Origin: an uncultured Lachnospiraceae bacterium
GTDB taxonomy: Bacteria; Bacillota; Clostridia; Lachnospirales; Lachnospiraceae
Direction of reading: 5' to 3'
NCBI GenBank assembly: GCA_910578555.1
Contig: CAJTPS010000026.1
Location: 1-51,633, forward strand
Length of the DNA: 51,633 nucleotides
In this document: one piece after another, positions 17,764 to 25,769 of the stretch
Layout: each line of letters starts with the position of its first letter
How positions within the stretch are numbered: the first letter of the stretch is position 1
Notes under the pieces: model-generated
The model's database searches: none
Told to the model about the DNA's origin: nothing
Seen by the model: the letters and a program-made list of their open reading frames with translations, nothing else
Made by a program: the position numbers and the translations under genes

Positions 17764-17836
17764 TCGGAATGACAAGACTTGAACTTGCGACCTCTACTTC
17801 CCTAAAGTAGCGCTCTACCACCTGAGCCACATCCCG
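17764..17836 (-). tRNA. tRNA-Pro, anticodon AGG
   Basis: The 73-nt cloverleaf closes well: acceptor CGGGATG/CATTCCG, D-stem GCTC/GAGC, anticodon stem CTACT/AGTAG with loop TTAGGGA, T-stem GCAAG/CTTGT with loop TTCAAGT. The loop gives anticodon AGG at 17801-17803, with G37. C1-G72, A73 and G35-G36 are the proline identity elements. CCA is not encoded (TCA follows A73). A34 would normally be deaminated to inosine, letting one tRNA read CCU, CCC and CCA. Most bacteria use UGG here, so an A34 proline tRNA is uncommon. Confidence 0.93.
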
Positions 17837-17848
17837 AAAGCAGTTATC

Positions 17849-17877
17849 ATTATACCTAATTCCTAAAGAAAAAGCAA
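17849..17877 (-). promoter_or_regulatory. Promoter of tRNA-Pro
   Basis: Minus-strand TTGCTT (17872-17877) and TATAAT (17849-17854) have a 17-bp spacer. The -10 ends 12 bases before the first tRNA base. Confidence 0.7.
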
Positions 17878-17894
17878 GCCCAAATTCTTTTATT

Positions 17895-19247
17895 TTATAC
17901 CTTTTCACTTTTCTGATCTATAAACAGTGCAAACTCCTCCTCCGGAATCGGTTTAGAGAAATAATATCCCTGCTGGATCTGACACCCGATCTCTCTCAGG
18001 TAATCGCTCTGTTCCGGTGTCTCCACACCTTCGCACAGAGAAATGATGCGCAGCCGTCTGGCCATATCGATTACACAGGAGATAATGATCTTATCGCTGT
18101 CCTGCAGCGTATCTTCTCTCAGGAAAACCCTGTCCAGCTTTATAATATCGATCGGTAGTCTGCTGAGCAGATTTAAGGAAGAATATCCGGAACCGAAATC
18201 ATCCATGGAAACCTTCGTCCCAAGATTATGTAAACCTTTTACCAGACTAAGTGCCTTCTCGGTATTGTCCAGATAGATGCTCTCCGTCAATTCAAACTCA
18301 ATCATGTCGGAGGGAATCTGATATTCCTCAAACAATTCCTTTACATATTCCAGAATATGCATCTTATTTAAGTGAATACGCGACACGTTCAGCGAGACCG
18401 GCACAATCTTCTTCCCCTCCGCTATCCTGTCGGCAATAAACCTGAATACTTCTCTGTAAACGTAGTAGTCCACGTCCACCACCTGTCCGCTCCGTTCAAT
18501 CAACGGAATGAACTGATCGGGATATATAAAAGTACCATCCGGTTTCTGCCAGCGCACCAGCGCCTCTGCACCGATGAGCCGCATTGTCTCCGTCTCGATT
18601 TTAGGCTGATAATAGACCTGAAACTCATGATTTGCGATCGCTTTCGGTACGCGTGAGGTGATCTCCACCTCCCGCCTGATCCCCTCCATCATGCTGTGAT
18701 CGAACAACACACAGCAGTCTTCCTCCATCTCTTTGGCCACTTTTCTGGCAAGATTCGCATTGGACACCGCTGTTTCAGCATCCAGACTTCTGCTGTTCTT
18801 ATCAATAATACTGATTCCCGTGCAGAATTGCAGTCTGCTGTTCAAATATTTCTCCCTGAACTTCGCCTGCCACTCCAGATTCAGTCTATGAATAAACTCC
18901 TTAAACTGTTCATTGGTGACACCTTCCGGCATAACGTTTGCCGCGACAAAGTTATCCGAGTAGACGCGGGAACATCCGATCATGCCTTCATTATCCCTGG
19001 TCATCTCCTCCATAAATTCCCGAAGAAGCGCGTCTCCCACCTGATATCCGTAAGTATCATTGATATATTTAAAATGTTTGATATCCGTATAAACAATAGT
19101 GATCCGGTCATCCCCGATGTTTTCGATCCGTCGCTCAAGCTTTTCCAAAAAAATCTCGTATTTATCCAGCCCTGTCAAAGAATCTTTCATGCAGTTTTGT
19201 CCGCTCGATATTACGCCCCCATCCGCCTGCCTTATTAAAGTATCCAT
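17895..19247 (-). CDS. GGDEF-EAL protein, probable c-di-GMP phosphodiesterase with degenerate GGDEF
   Basis: 450 residues, cytoplasmic, with no membrane helix. Residues 20-185 form a diguanylate-cyclase-like domain (MKDSLTGLDKYEIFLEKL, VYTDIKHFKYINDTYGYQVGD). The GGDEF signature is replaced by YSDNF, so cyclase activity is not expected. Residues 200-445 form an EAL domain with catalytic residues in place: AEALVRW, SLNVSR, FELTES, MDDFGSGYSSL, IIKLDRVF, CEGVETPEQ. It should hydrolyse c-di-GMP; the GGDEF part could still bind GTP or nucleotide as a sensor. RBS GGAAAGGACATA precedes ATG. Confidence 0.9.
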   Translation of the reverse strand: MDTLIRQADGGVISSGQNCMKDSLTGLDKYEIFLEKLERRIENIGDDRITIVYTDIKHFKYINDTYGYQVGDALLREFMEEMTRDNEGMIGCSRVYSDNFVAANVMPEGVTNEQFKEFIHRLNLEWQAKFREKYLNSRLQFCTGISIIDKNSRSLDAETAVSNANLARKVAKEMEEDCCVLFDHSMMEGIRREVEITSRVPKAIANHEFQVYYQPKIETETMRLIGAEALVRWQKPDGTFIYPDQFIPLIERSGQVVDVDYYVYREVFRFIADRIAEGKKIVPVSLNVSRIHLNKMHILEYVKELFEEYQIPSDMIEFELTESIYLDNTEKALSLVKGLHNLGTKVSMDDFGSGYSSLNLLSRLPIDIIKLDRVFLREDTLQDSDKIIISCVIDMARRLRIISLCEGVETPEQSDYLREIGCQIQQGYYFSKPIPEEEFALFIDQKSEKV

Positions 19248-19508
19248 TATGTCCTTTCCTCCCCTTTAGTCCTCTATCCGCATAAGTTCTGATATCCGGA
19301 TTCTTTATCTCGGATCACATAAGACAATTCCGCGTCTTGAACTGCTGCCCGTGCCGGCGGAACCCTTCCCGTATACCGCTGTCCCACGGACATACTCCCC
19401 TGTTGATAAATATACTACGATGCCCCATCCTGGCTGTCAATTCATGATCTATGCATTTTCATGAAATCATAAATACTAACAGTCCATTCCATCTCCATTT
19501 ACGCCGCA

Positions 19509-21044
19509 TTAACATTTGTACGCAAGAACAGCAAGCAGATATTCCCACATACGCTGTACGGAAGCTATGTCAAGACTCTCCTGTGCCGTATGCACATCCG
19601 ACATATCCGGTCCGATGGAAACACAGTCAAGACCCGGAATCTTAGCCGCCAGTATCCCGCATTCAACGCCTGCGTGAATCGCTTCCAAGACCGGTTTGCT
19701 TCCATACATCTTCTCATAGATGTCCACAATAATATCCCGAAGCGGTGAATCCTTACGGTAAGCCCAGCCCGTATAGGCATTCCTGACCTCCGCCTCTGCC
19801 CCGGATGCCTCTGCGATCTCCTGCATCTGACGGCACAACGCCTCCTTATCTTCCTCCACGGAGCTTCTGACCGCATAGGACAATTTCAAGGCTCCCTGGT
19901 GTAAGGTAACGACACCCAGATTCAGAGACGTCTGCACCAGTCCCTCCAGTTCACGGCTCATGGCTATCACACCGTTCGGCAGTTTGCACAGACAGGCAAG
20001 TGCCCGCGCAGTGGACGCTGCATCATAGCTGCCGCTTTCCTGCTTCTTTGCACCGTCGTTGTTCCCGTTACCGTATTCCTGCGGGTCCACAATCATACAC
20101 CCGGCCGTGAACGCCGGGTCCCGGTCGCCAAGTTCCTGCCGGATTCTGTCCGCTTCTTCCTGCACATAGGCAGCAGCTGCTTCCGCACGAGTTATGTCAA
20201 CCTCAAATACAGCTTCCGCCTCCCGGGGAATGGCATTGTCCGCCAGCCCGCCGTGCATGGCAGTCAGGCATATGCCGAAGCGCTCTGATAATCCCTGAAG
20301 GATACGTCCGGTCAGATAATTGGCATTTCCTCTTCCTTTATTGATCTCGATACCGGAATGGCCGCCCAGCAGACCTGCGATCTTTAATCTGAGTACCTGC
20401 CTGCCGTCGTCCGTTTGTCCTGCCGCTTTCTCTTCCTCCCTGTCAGGTTCCATAACAGACTCTTCCTGCAGCGGTATCGTCACGTCCACTCTGGCGCCGC
20501 CCGCACAACTCGTAATGACAACGCCCTCTTCCTCCTGATCCAGATTAATCATTCTTTTCCCTCTCAGCATGGACAGATCGATTCCTTTCGCTCCCTCCAT
20601 ACCGGTTTCTTCATCCACCGTCAGTATGACTTCCAAACGCGGATGGCTGATATCGTCTGCGGCTAACAGCGCAAGTGCATACGCGACCGCAATGCCGTCA
20701 TCACCGCCCAGGCTCGTCCCCTCTGCATGGATTCTGCCGTTTTCCACGCACAGTTTTAACGGCTCCTTCGTCATATCTATGCCGCAGTCAGGCACACTGA
20801 CCGCAACCATATCCATATGCCCCTGTAATATATAAGGTTCTTCCTGCTCGTACCCCGGTGTCGCTTCCTTCACAATAATAATATTAAACAGCTCATCCTG
20901 TATGCATTCCAGTCCTTTGTCCCTGGCAAACTGCCGCAAGTAATCGCTGATCTGCTTCACATTACCGGAACCATGCGGAATCCGGGTGATCTCCTCAAAA
21001 TAATGAAATACGCTCTGCGGTTGTAATCCTTCCAATACTCTCAT
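19509..21044 (-). CDS. pepD: Aminoacyl-histidine dipeptidase (M20C family, PepD)
   Basis: About 511 residues, normal length for PepD-type beta-Ala-His dipeptidases. Motifs in order: FEEITRIPHGSGN at the N-terminus, ILQGHMDMVA (metal His and Asp), SLGGDDGIAVAYALALLA (bridging Asp), TVDEETGMEGA (general base Glu-Glu), and HAGVECGILA with IGPDMSDVHTAQE (C-terminal metal ligands). It is a cytosolic Zn-dependent dipeptidase. The ATG at 21044 has GGAGG eight bases upstream; the reading frame also opens at a TTG five codons earlier. Confidence 0.93.
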   Translation of the reverse strand: MRVLEGLQPQSVFHYFEEITRIPHGSGNVKQISDYLRQFARDKGLECIQDELFNIIIVKEATPGYEQEEPYILQGHMDMVAVSVPDCGIDMTKEPLKLCVENGRIHAEGTSLGGDDGIAVAYALALLAADDISHPRLEVILTVDEETGMEGAKGIDLSMLRGKRMINLDQEEEGVVITSCAGGARVDVTIPLQEESVMEPDREEEKAAGQTDDGRQVLRLKIAGLLGGHSGIEINKGRGNANYLTGRILQGLSERFGICLTAMHGGLADNAIPREAEAVFEVDITRAEAAAAYVQEEADRIRQELGDRDPAFTAGCMIVDPQEYGNGNNDGAKKQESGSYDAASTARALACLCKLPNGVIAMSRELEGLVQTSLNLGVVTLHQGALKLSYAVRSSVEEDKEALCRQMQEIAEASGAEAEVRNAYTGWAYRKDSPLRDIIVDIYEKMYGSKPVLEAIHAGVECGILAAKIPGLDCVSIGPDMSDVHTAQESLDIASVQRMWEYLLAVLAYKC

Positions 21045-21128
21045 TCTGACATCCTCCAAACTGTTTCGATCGATCTGTCAAACTCTCATAAATTATATTT
21101 TACCATGATTTATGTATTTTACACTATA

Positions 21129-22016
21129 CTAATTTGAACAAGTTCCATCCCGGCACAAATCCAGAAACGCTTTTGCTGATGAAGTAAGAAATTTTTCCCT
21201 GTGATAGATAATGTGAAATTTCCTGCCAAAGTCCAAACCCTTTACGCGAACTGCAATCACAAGACCCCGCTCCAGAGCCTCTGCAATCATTCGATACGGA
21301 AGGACAGCAATGCCAAGGCCATTGACGACCCCGTTGACCAGAGCTGTTGTACTCGTGGCCTCCCAAATTGGGATAACTGAAAAACCGGCTTGCTCAATAG
21401 CACGGTCAAAAACCTCCCTCGTACCGCTTCCATGCTCTCGCAGCAAGAACTTCTGTCGTTTAAATTCCTCAATCGAAATTTCCTGCCCATGTCGGAAGCT
21501 ACTCTCTGCGGAGCTGATAACAGTCAATTGATCTTCCATATATTCTTCACAGACAAAGTCCGGAACATGACAAACGCCTTCGATCAATGCAAAGTCCAAC
21601 TCATTTTTTAAAATTTTGTGCTCTATCTGTTCAGAAGGTCCAATAACGACCTTGACTTCGGTTTCCGGATAGCAGCTGTTAAATACCTTGACATAGTCCG
21701 GTAAAAATTGAGATCCGATTGTAATGCTGGCTCCCACCCGCAAGACACCCGATAAATCCCAGTTCCGCATACCCTTCTCCATATCATCAAACATGGAAAT
21801 AATATGTGAAGCATATTCCTGAAGCTTCTTTCCACATTCACTGATCTGCAGCCTCCGTCCCAACCGGTCAAACAGTATTACGCCATAATATTGTTCCAGT
21901 TCTTTAATTGCAAGACTGACAGCCGGCTGTGTCATATGCATTCTATCTGCAGCCTTTGTCGTATTAAAATCACTATCACACACAGCCAGAAAAATTTTCA
22001 GGTGCCGGATTGTCAT
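21129..22016 (-). CDS. LysR family transcriptional regulator (divergent from the chromate-transporter pair)
   Basis: 295 residues. The N-terminal helix-turn-helix reads MTIRHLKIFLAVCDSDFNTT, AADRMHMTQPAVSLAIKELE, and FDRLGRR. The effector-binding domain covers residues 90-290, with LRVGASITIGSQFLPDYV and LNGVVN-type closing segments. The CysL/CbbR-like layout (LREHGSGTREVFDRAI) suggests a small anionic effector, but that is inference. The gene is divergent from the two-gene chromate transporter 173 bp away, the usual arrangement for a regulator of its neighbour. Confidence 0.92.
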   Translation of the reverse strand: MTIRHLKIFLAVCDSDFNTTKAADRMHMTQPAVSLAIKELEQYYGVILFDRLGRRLQISECGKKLQEYASHIISMFDDMEKGMRNWDLSGVLRVGASITIGSQFLPDYVKVFNSCYPETEVKVVIGPSEQIEHKILKNELDFALIEGVCHVPDFVCEEYMEDQLTVISSAESSFRHGQEISIEEFKRQKFLLREHGSGTREVFDRAIEQAGFSVIPIWEATSTTALVNGVVNGLGIAVLPYRMIAEALERGLVIAVRVKGLDFGRKFHIIYHREKFLTSSAKAFLDLCRDGTCSN

Positions 22017-22052
22017 TTCATCGTCTCCTTATATGAATTTTAATATAACAAC

Positions 22053-22075
22053 AATAAAATTATATTATTTTTATT
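22053..22075. promoter_or_regulatory. AT-rich inverted repeat between the LysR gene and chromate transporter
   Basis: AATAAAA near 22053 is inverted at TTTTATT near 22069-22075 across about 9 bases. It sits centrally in the divergent region, so it could be the LysR box, but low-complexity AT sequence makes this a weak call. Confidence 0.25.
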
Positions 22076-22189
22076 ATCACATAACAAGCGCTATATTGGA
22101 AATATGCAGATAAAACTTTTGTAAATGAAAAAGTATCGTTATCCATCAACTGAGTTGTAAGGGATACATATTGAAAGAGAGATAAAATC

Positions 22190-22762
22190 ATGTACGATAA
22201 AAAAGACCGCTATACACAATTGTTCATAGAAACGATCCGTCTCAGTGCCTGCACATTCGGCGGTGGATTTGTCATTGTACCGCTTATGCGGAAACGCTTT
22301 GTGGAAGAATTGAAATGGATTGAGGAACAAGAGATGTCAGACCTGACTGCGATCGCGCAATCTTCACCAGGAGCCATCGCAGTAAACGCCTCTATCCTTG
22401 TAGGATATCATGTTGCTGGAATTCCGGGAGCATTAACTGCTGTGCTTGGCACTGTTCTGCCGCCGTTTTTCATCATTTCCGTGATCTCGCTCTTCTACTC
22501 TGCCTTTCGGGACAATACCATTGTCAATCTGGCAATGACCGGTATGCTGGCTGGAGTTGCGGCTGTTATCTGCGATGTGGCAGTCTCAATGCTGAAAGAA
22601 ATTTTTAAGGAAGTACGTCTTCTACCTGTCATTGTTCTTTCGGCTTCCTTTATCGCCGTCCGCTTTTTGCGTGTCAACATAATAATCATCATCCTGATTT
22701 GCGGTATGACCGGAGCCATAGATGCATTCCGCAGGAAACAGACAGGGAGGAAAACGTTATGA
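22190..22762 (+). CDS. Chromate transporter family protein, first half-length subunit
   Basis: The 190-residue protein is a short-chain CHR family member. It starts with the domain opening RLSACTFGGGFVIVPLMRK. SDLTAIAQSSPGAIAVNASI (the conserved PG segment), GIPGALTAVLGTVLPPFFII and further hydrophobic helices follow. Two adjacent half-length proteins like this one and the next are thought to work as a heterodimer. Real substrates in anaerobic Firmicutes are uncertain; chromate or other oxyanions are possible. RBS GAAAGAGAGAT precedes ATG. The stop overlaps the next start (ATGA). Confidence 0.9.
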   Translation: MYDKKDRYTQLFIETIRLSACTFGGGFVIVPLMRKRFVEELKWIEEQEMSDLTAIAQSSPGAIAVNASILVGYHVAGIPGALTAVLGTVLPPFFIISVISLFYSAFRDNTIVNLAMTGMLAGVAAVICDVAVSMLKEIFKEVRLLPVIVLSASFIAVRFLRVNIIIIILICGMTGAIDAFRRKQTGRKTL

Positions 22763-23319
22763 TCTTTTTCAAATTATTACAGAGTTTCTTTCGGATCGGT
22801 CTATTCAGTATCGGTGGCGGCTATGCTGCCATGCCGCTGATACAACATCAGGTCGTTGATGTTCATCACTGGCTGACCATGACACAATTTGCGGATATCA
22901 TTGCTATTGCGGAAATGACCCCCGGTCCCATCGCCATCAACTCCGCCACCTTTGTCGGACTCCGGGTAGCCGGGGTACCCGGAGCAATCATTGCCACTCT
23001 TGGATGTATTCTGCCGTCCTGCCTGATCGTCACAGCGCTGGCTTACGTCTACTACCGCTTCCGCGGACTGAAAATGGTACAGGGTATCTTGGCGGGTCTG
23101 CGTCCGGCAGTCACAGCCATGATTGCCTCGGCGGGAATCTCCCTTATCATTTTGTCATTTTTCAGCCAGCGTTCTTCGCCGAAGGATTGGAATGGAATCA
23201 ATTACATTTCCGCTCTTATTTTCACAGGGGGCTTTCTGGTACTGCGAAAATGGAAGCTCAATCCGTTCCATATAATGGCTGGAGCCGGAATTATGGGTGT
23301 TCTGCTGTATTCCATTTAA
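22759..23319 (+). CDS. Chromate transporter family protein, second half-length subunit
   Basis: About 186 residues. The paired short CHR protein has the same landmarks: FRIGLFSIGGGYAAMPLIQH, DIIAIAEMTPGPIAINSATF, GVPGAIIATLGCILPSCLIV. The start at 22759 is chosen because GGGAGG lies just upstream and ATG overlaps the previous gene's TGA, giving translational coupling. The frame opens 20 codons earlier inside the upstream gene. It ends 19 bp before the convergent SEDS gene. Confidence 0.9.
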   Translation: MIFFKLLQSFFRIGLFSIGGGYAAMPLIQHQVVDVHHWLTMTQFADIIAIAEMTPGPIAINSATFVGLRVAGVPGAIIATLGCILPSCLIVTALAYVYYRFRGLKMVQGILAGLRPAVTAMIASAGISLIILSFFSQRSSPKDWNGINYISALIFTGGFLVLRKWKLNPFHIMAGAGIMGVLLYSI

Positions 23320-23338
23320 GACCGGCATCCGGAACATC

Positions 23339-24688
23339 CTACCGCTTCTCCAATCTGATACTTAACCGCCAGGCCGACCGCCGCACCACCGCATCGTCTG
23401 TGATAATCCTCTCATTGCGGTATAAGCTGAGCAGCAGTCCGGTCAGCGCCGCGTAAGTTATGGCTGTACCCTGTCCGTAGGAGACAAACGGTAACTGTAT
23501 GCCTCCGGTCGCCGGATAATAACCCGTACTAATCAGGATTCCCTCCAGACAGTTGACCGCAAAAATCATAAAGCACGCGGCGGCAAGCATAAAGCCAAGC
23601 TGATTCTTCTGCCGTCTGACGATATGATACGCCCGCACGATCACGGCGGCAAACGCCAGAACAACCGCCAGCCCTGCCAGAATCCCGTACTGACATGTGA
23701 TGCGGAGCAGACAGCAGGTGTCTGCATCACCCGGCCACACAAGATCTTCATTTGCAAACATGCTGTCTGGTGCTGCCCCGATCAGTCTCACTGCACTCCA
23801 TTCCTGCCTCAGCCACAGATAATAATACCCCATGCCTCCGGCATCACGCTCCGGATGGAGCCATGCCTGCAGCCGCGCCATCCGAAAGCTATCCGCTTCT
23901 GCACCCGACACAACTCTCATAATAACAAACGCCGCCGGAAGCAGCACCAGAACGCCTATGATGACAGCCGTCGCATTCTTCCTGTCAACAGCAAACCACC
24001 CCTTCCACACCGCAATCAGTAACAGTATCGTACAGATTATGTAGATATTGGCCAGCCCGGGCAACGTAACCGCCATCAGGTACAGCGAAATCATGATGCC
24101 GGCCAGCAGCGCCATGCCCCAGGCCACCGCGCGGTATCCTATGCCCCGCAGGCGGTACAGCATCGCCGCATAGACTGGAAGGTAAAGGTACGCCGGCATA
24201 AAAGGAACATACTGCCCGCCGATTGACGCAGCAATATACCCTCTGAAGATCAGCATGACAACCGTCATAATCACACATACGCCATAGGCATAACGCCCGA
24301 TAAAACTGTAATCCAGAAAATACATCCCTGCCATCACGCCGAAGGAGAGGAGCAGGCTCACGCTGCGCCGCAGCATATAATCCGGATGCTGTACAAAACT
24401 GTCTGTGCCATATATGATGAAAAACCCGGCAACACTGAATACAAGCGCCATTGCGATGAGCCTGCGGTCCACCTGCGGTTTATGTATTCGATCCATCTCC
24501 ACACCAACCTCCACCGGATCGCCCATCTCCAGCACGGCTTTTCTGACTGCCTCCTCATGCACATCGCCTGCTGTCTCATAAGCCGCCGCCTGATCCTCGA
24601 TATGATCGGTTAATTCCTTCGCCACGCCGTCTCTTGCCCTGACGCATCGAATCTGTTCCGTAACCCTTCTGATAAACTCCTCCGTCAT
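23339..24688 (-). CDS. HAAS-domain / SEDS (FtsW-RodA-SpoVE-like) membrane protein
   Basis: About 449 residues. The first ~75 residues are a cytoplasmic helical domain (IRRVTEQIRCVRARDGVAKELTDHIEDQ, VLEMGDPVEVGVEMDRIHKP), typical of the HAAS / permease-prefix domain that partners PadR regulators. Ten or so membrane helices follow, ending in PFVSYGQGTAITYAALTGL, which matches the SEDS signature PFVSYGGSS. An extracytoplasmic segment with LQAWLHPERDAGGMGYYY corresponds to the SEDS ..FLNPEADP..GYH.. region. SEDS proteins polymerise peptidoglycan glycan strands. The usual HTDF catalytic region is divergent here (PGDADTCC), so activity is uncertain. The start overlaps the PadR stop (ATGA). Confidence 0.85.
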   Translation of the reverse strand: MTEEFIRRVTEQIRCVRARDGVAKELTDHIEDQAAAYETAGDVHEEAVRKAVLEMGDPVEVGVEMDRIHKPQVDRRLIAMALVFSVAGFFIIYGTDSFVQHPDYMLRRSVSLLLSFGVMAGMYFLDYSFIGRYAYGVCVIMTVVMLIFRGYIAASIGGQYVPFMPAYLYLPVYAAMLYRLRGIGYRAVAWGMALLAGIMISLYLMAVTLPGLANIYIICTILLLIAVWKGWFAVDRKNATAVIIGVLVLLPAAFVIMRVVSGAEADSFRMARLQAWLHPERDAGGMGYYYLWLRQEWSAVRLIGAAPDSMFANEDLVWPGDADTCCLLRITCQYGILAGLAVVLAFAAVIVRAYHIVRRQKNQLGFMLAAACFMIFAVNCLEGILISTGYYPATGGIQLPFVSYGQGTAITYAALTGLLLSLYRNERIITDDAVVRRSAWRLSIRLEKR

Positions 24689-25017
24689 CCTATCGCCTCC
24701 CAAAGTACATTCAGTACGGCAGTCTGGTATTCCTGCCACTCCTCTTTCTTAGACTGCAGATACTTTCTTCCCTCTTTCGTAATGCTGTAGTACTTACGCT
24801 GCTTCCCGTTCGCCTCTCTGTCGTAGGATGTAAGATAATTCTTCCCCTCAAGCGTATGCAGCAGCGGATAGAGTGTTCCTGCTTTTAACCTAAACACGTT
24901 GTTGGACTGACTCTGCAGTGTCTCAATCATCTCGTATCCGTACATGTCCTGCTCCTCCAGCAGACGAAGCAGAAGCATGGAAGTGCTTCCCGAAATCAGT
25001 GATTTGTCTATTGCCAT
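24685..25017 (-). CDS. PadR family transcriptional regulator
   Basis: About 110 residues, the usual small PadR size. It has SLISGSTSMLLLRLLEEQDMYGYEMI, RLKAGTLYPLLHTLEGKNYL (recognition helix) and the wing KQRKYYSITKEGRKYL. The start at 25017 has GGAGG upstream. PadR regulators bind palindromes in their own promoters; two perfect palindromes lie in the promoter here. The regulator is translationally coupled to the HAAS-SEDS gene, its likely target. Confidence 0.93.
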   Translation of the reverse strand: MAIDKSLISGSTSMLLLRLLEEQDMYGYEMIETLQSQSNNVFRLKAGTLYPLLHTLEGKNYLTSYDREANGKQRKYYSITKEGRKYLQSKKEEWQEYQTAVLNVLWEAIG

Positions 25018-25094
25018 GGTGCCGTCCTCCTTTCCTGTATTATGTAAACTTAACCTCACATAATATTCAACATGCTATATTCCTTCCATCATTC

Positions 25095-25115
25095 ATATAT
25101 AGATCATCTATATAT
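25095..25115 (-). promoter_or_regulatory. PadR operator, promoter-downstream copy
   Basis: A palindrome of two 10-bp arms (ATATATAGAT / ATCTATATAT) around a single base. It is identical to the copy at 25128-25148, with centres 33 bp (about three helical turns) apart. It lies just downstream of the expected start site. Confidence 0.7.
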
Positions 25116-25124
25116 TATACTTTC

Positions 25125-25153
25125 AGTATATATAGATCATCTATATATGTCAA
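25125..25153 (-). promoter_or_regulatory. padR promoter with second operator in the spacer
   Basis: Minus-strand TTGACA (25148-25153) and TATACT (25125-25130) are 17 bp apart. The second 21-bp palindrome (25128-25148) fills the spacer exactly. Bound repressor would block RNA polymerase directly, so the operon should be tightly autorepressed. Confidence 0.75.
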
Positions 25154-25174
25154 GGAGTATTTGTCTTTTTCAAT

Positions 25175-25217
25175 CAAGGAGGGAAGATTTTTCTTCCCCG
25201 TGCGGGTCTGCGCATAA
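25175..25217. repeat. Short structured segment resembling part of the infC leader
   Basis: GGGAAGA/TCTTCCC forms a hairpin, followed by GTGCGGGTCTGCGCATAAAAAA. The same order of pieces occurs in the infC leader at 26612-26704: GGAAGAT/ATCTTCC, GCGCGGGGCGCAC, CTGCGCAT, then an A-run. This suggests a second dispersed element family. It adjoins repeat copy B. Confidence 0.4.
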
Positions 25218-25286
25218 AAAACGAGCATAGCTCGTTTACGAGATTCGCTTCGCGAACTCGAATAAGCGTAGAAATTTTCTATACCA
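25209..25286. repeat. 78-bp dispersed hairpin repeat, copy B
   Basis: Same length as copy A (16644-16721). Hairpins are AACGAGC/GCTCGTT and CGAG..TTCGC/GCGAA.CTCG. The stems differ from copy A at both paired positions, while flanking ATAAGCG and TATACCA are kept. On the minus strand it starts in the T-tract of the rplT terminator. Confidence 0.7.
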
Positions 25287-25287
25287 T

Positions 25288-25318
25288 AAAAAGAGACATG
25301 ACCCACGCCATGTCCCTT
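25288..25318 (-). terminator. Intrinsic terminator after rplT
   Basis: Minus-strand AAGGGACATG pairs with CATGTCTCTT (one G-U), followed by a run of T. It closes the infC-rpmI-rplT operon. Confidence 0.8.
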
Positions 25319-25391
25319 ATTACTTCACACTCTGTATTACCCACCGGATAACCGCAGCATTTCAGTCCCGGCTTCACAGTTACGAGTAACC

Positions 25392-25748
25392 TTATTTCAA
25401 ATTTGCCTTAGCCAGTTCCGCAAGTGTTGTAAATCCTGCTGCATCATTGACTGCCATCTCAGCCAACATCTTTCTGTTCATGTCCACGCCTGCATTCTTC
25501 AGACCGAACATAAATCTGCTGTAAGATAAGCCGTTCATTCTTGCCGCCGCATTGATACGTGCAATCCACAGCTGTCTGAACTGACGCTTCCTTTCTTTTC
25601 TGCCCGCGTAAGAAGATGCCAGTGCTCTCATTACGGACTGCTTTGCCACTCTATACTGTTTGGATCTTGCGCCTCTGTATCCTTTCGCAAGCTTCAATAC
25701 TCTGTTATGTTTCTTCTTAGCGTTTAAACCGCCTTTAATTCTTGCCAT
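25392..25748 (-). CDS. rplT: 50S ribosomal protein L20
   Basis: The 118-residue length matches L20. The N-terminal basic tail MARIKGGLNAKKKHNRVLK, GYRGARSKQYRVAKQSVMRA, and the globular part WIARINAAARMNGLSYSRFM are typical. It is an assembly protein of the large subunit. In Firmicutes it also represses its own operon by binding the leader mRNA. RBS AAGGAGG precedes ATG. It is the last gene of the operon, followed by a terminator. Confidence 0.98.
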   Translation of the reverse strand: MARIKGGLNAKKKHNRVLKLAKGYRGARSKQYRVAKQSVMRALASSYAGRKERKRQFRQLWIARINAAARMNGLSYSRFMFGLKNAGVDMNRKMLAEMAVNDAAGFTTLAELAKANLK

Positions 25749-25769
25749 GTCTTTTTCCTCCTTATGACC

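Noticed and set aside
14093..17836. tRNA-Pro as the attachment site of the recombinase
   Set aside because: They are 2.8 kb apart with ordinary housekeeping genes between; no duplicated tRNA 3' end was seen near the recombinase.
17699..17908. 69-residue ORF across the tRNA gene
   Set aside because: It overlaps tRNA-Pro, its promoter and terminator; not a protein.
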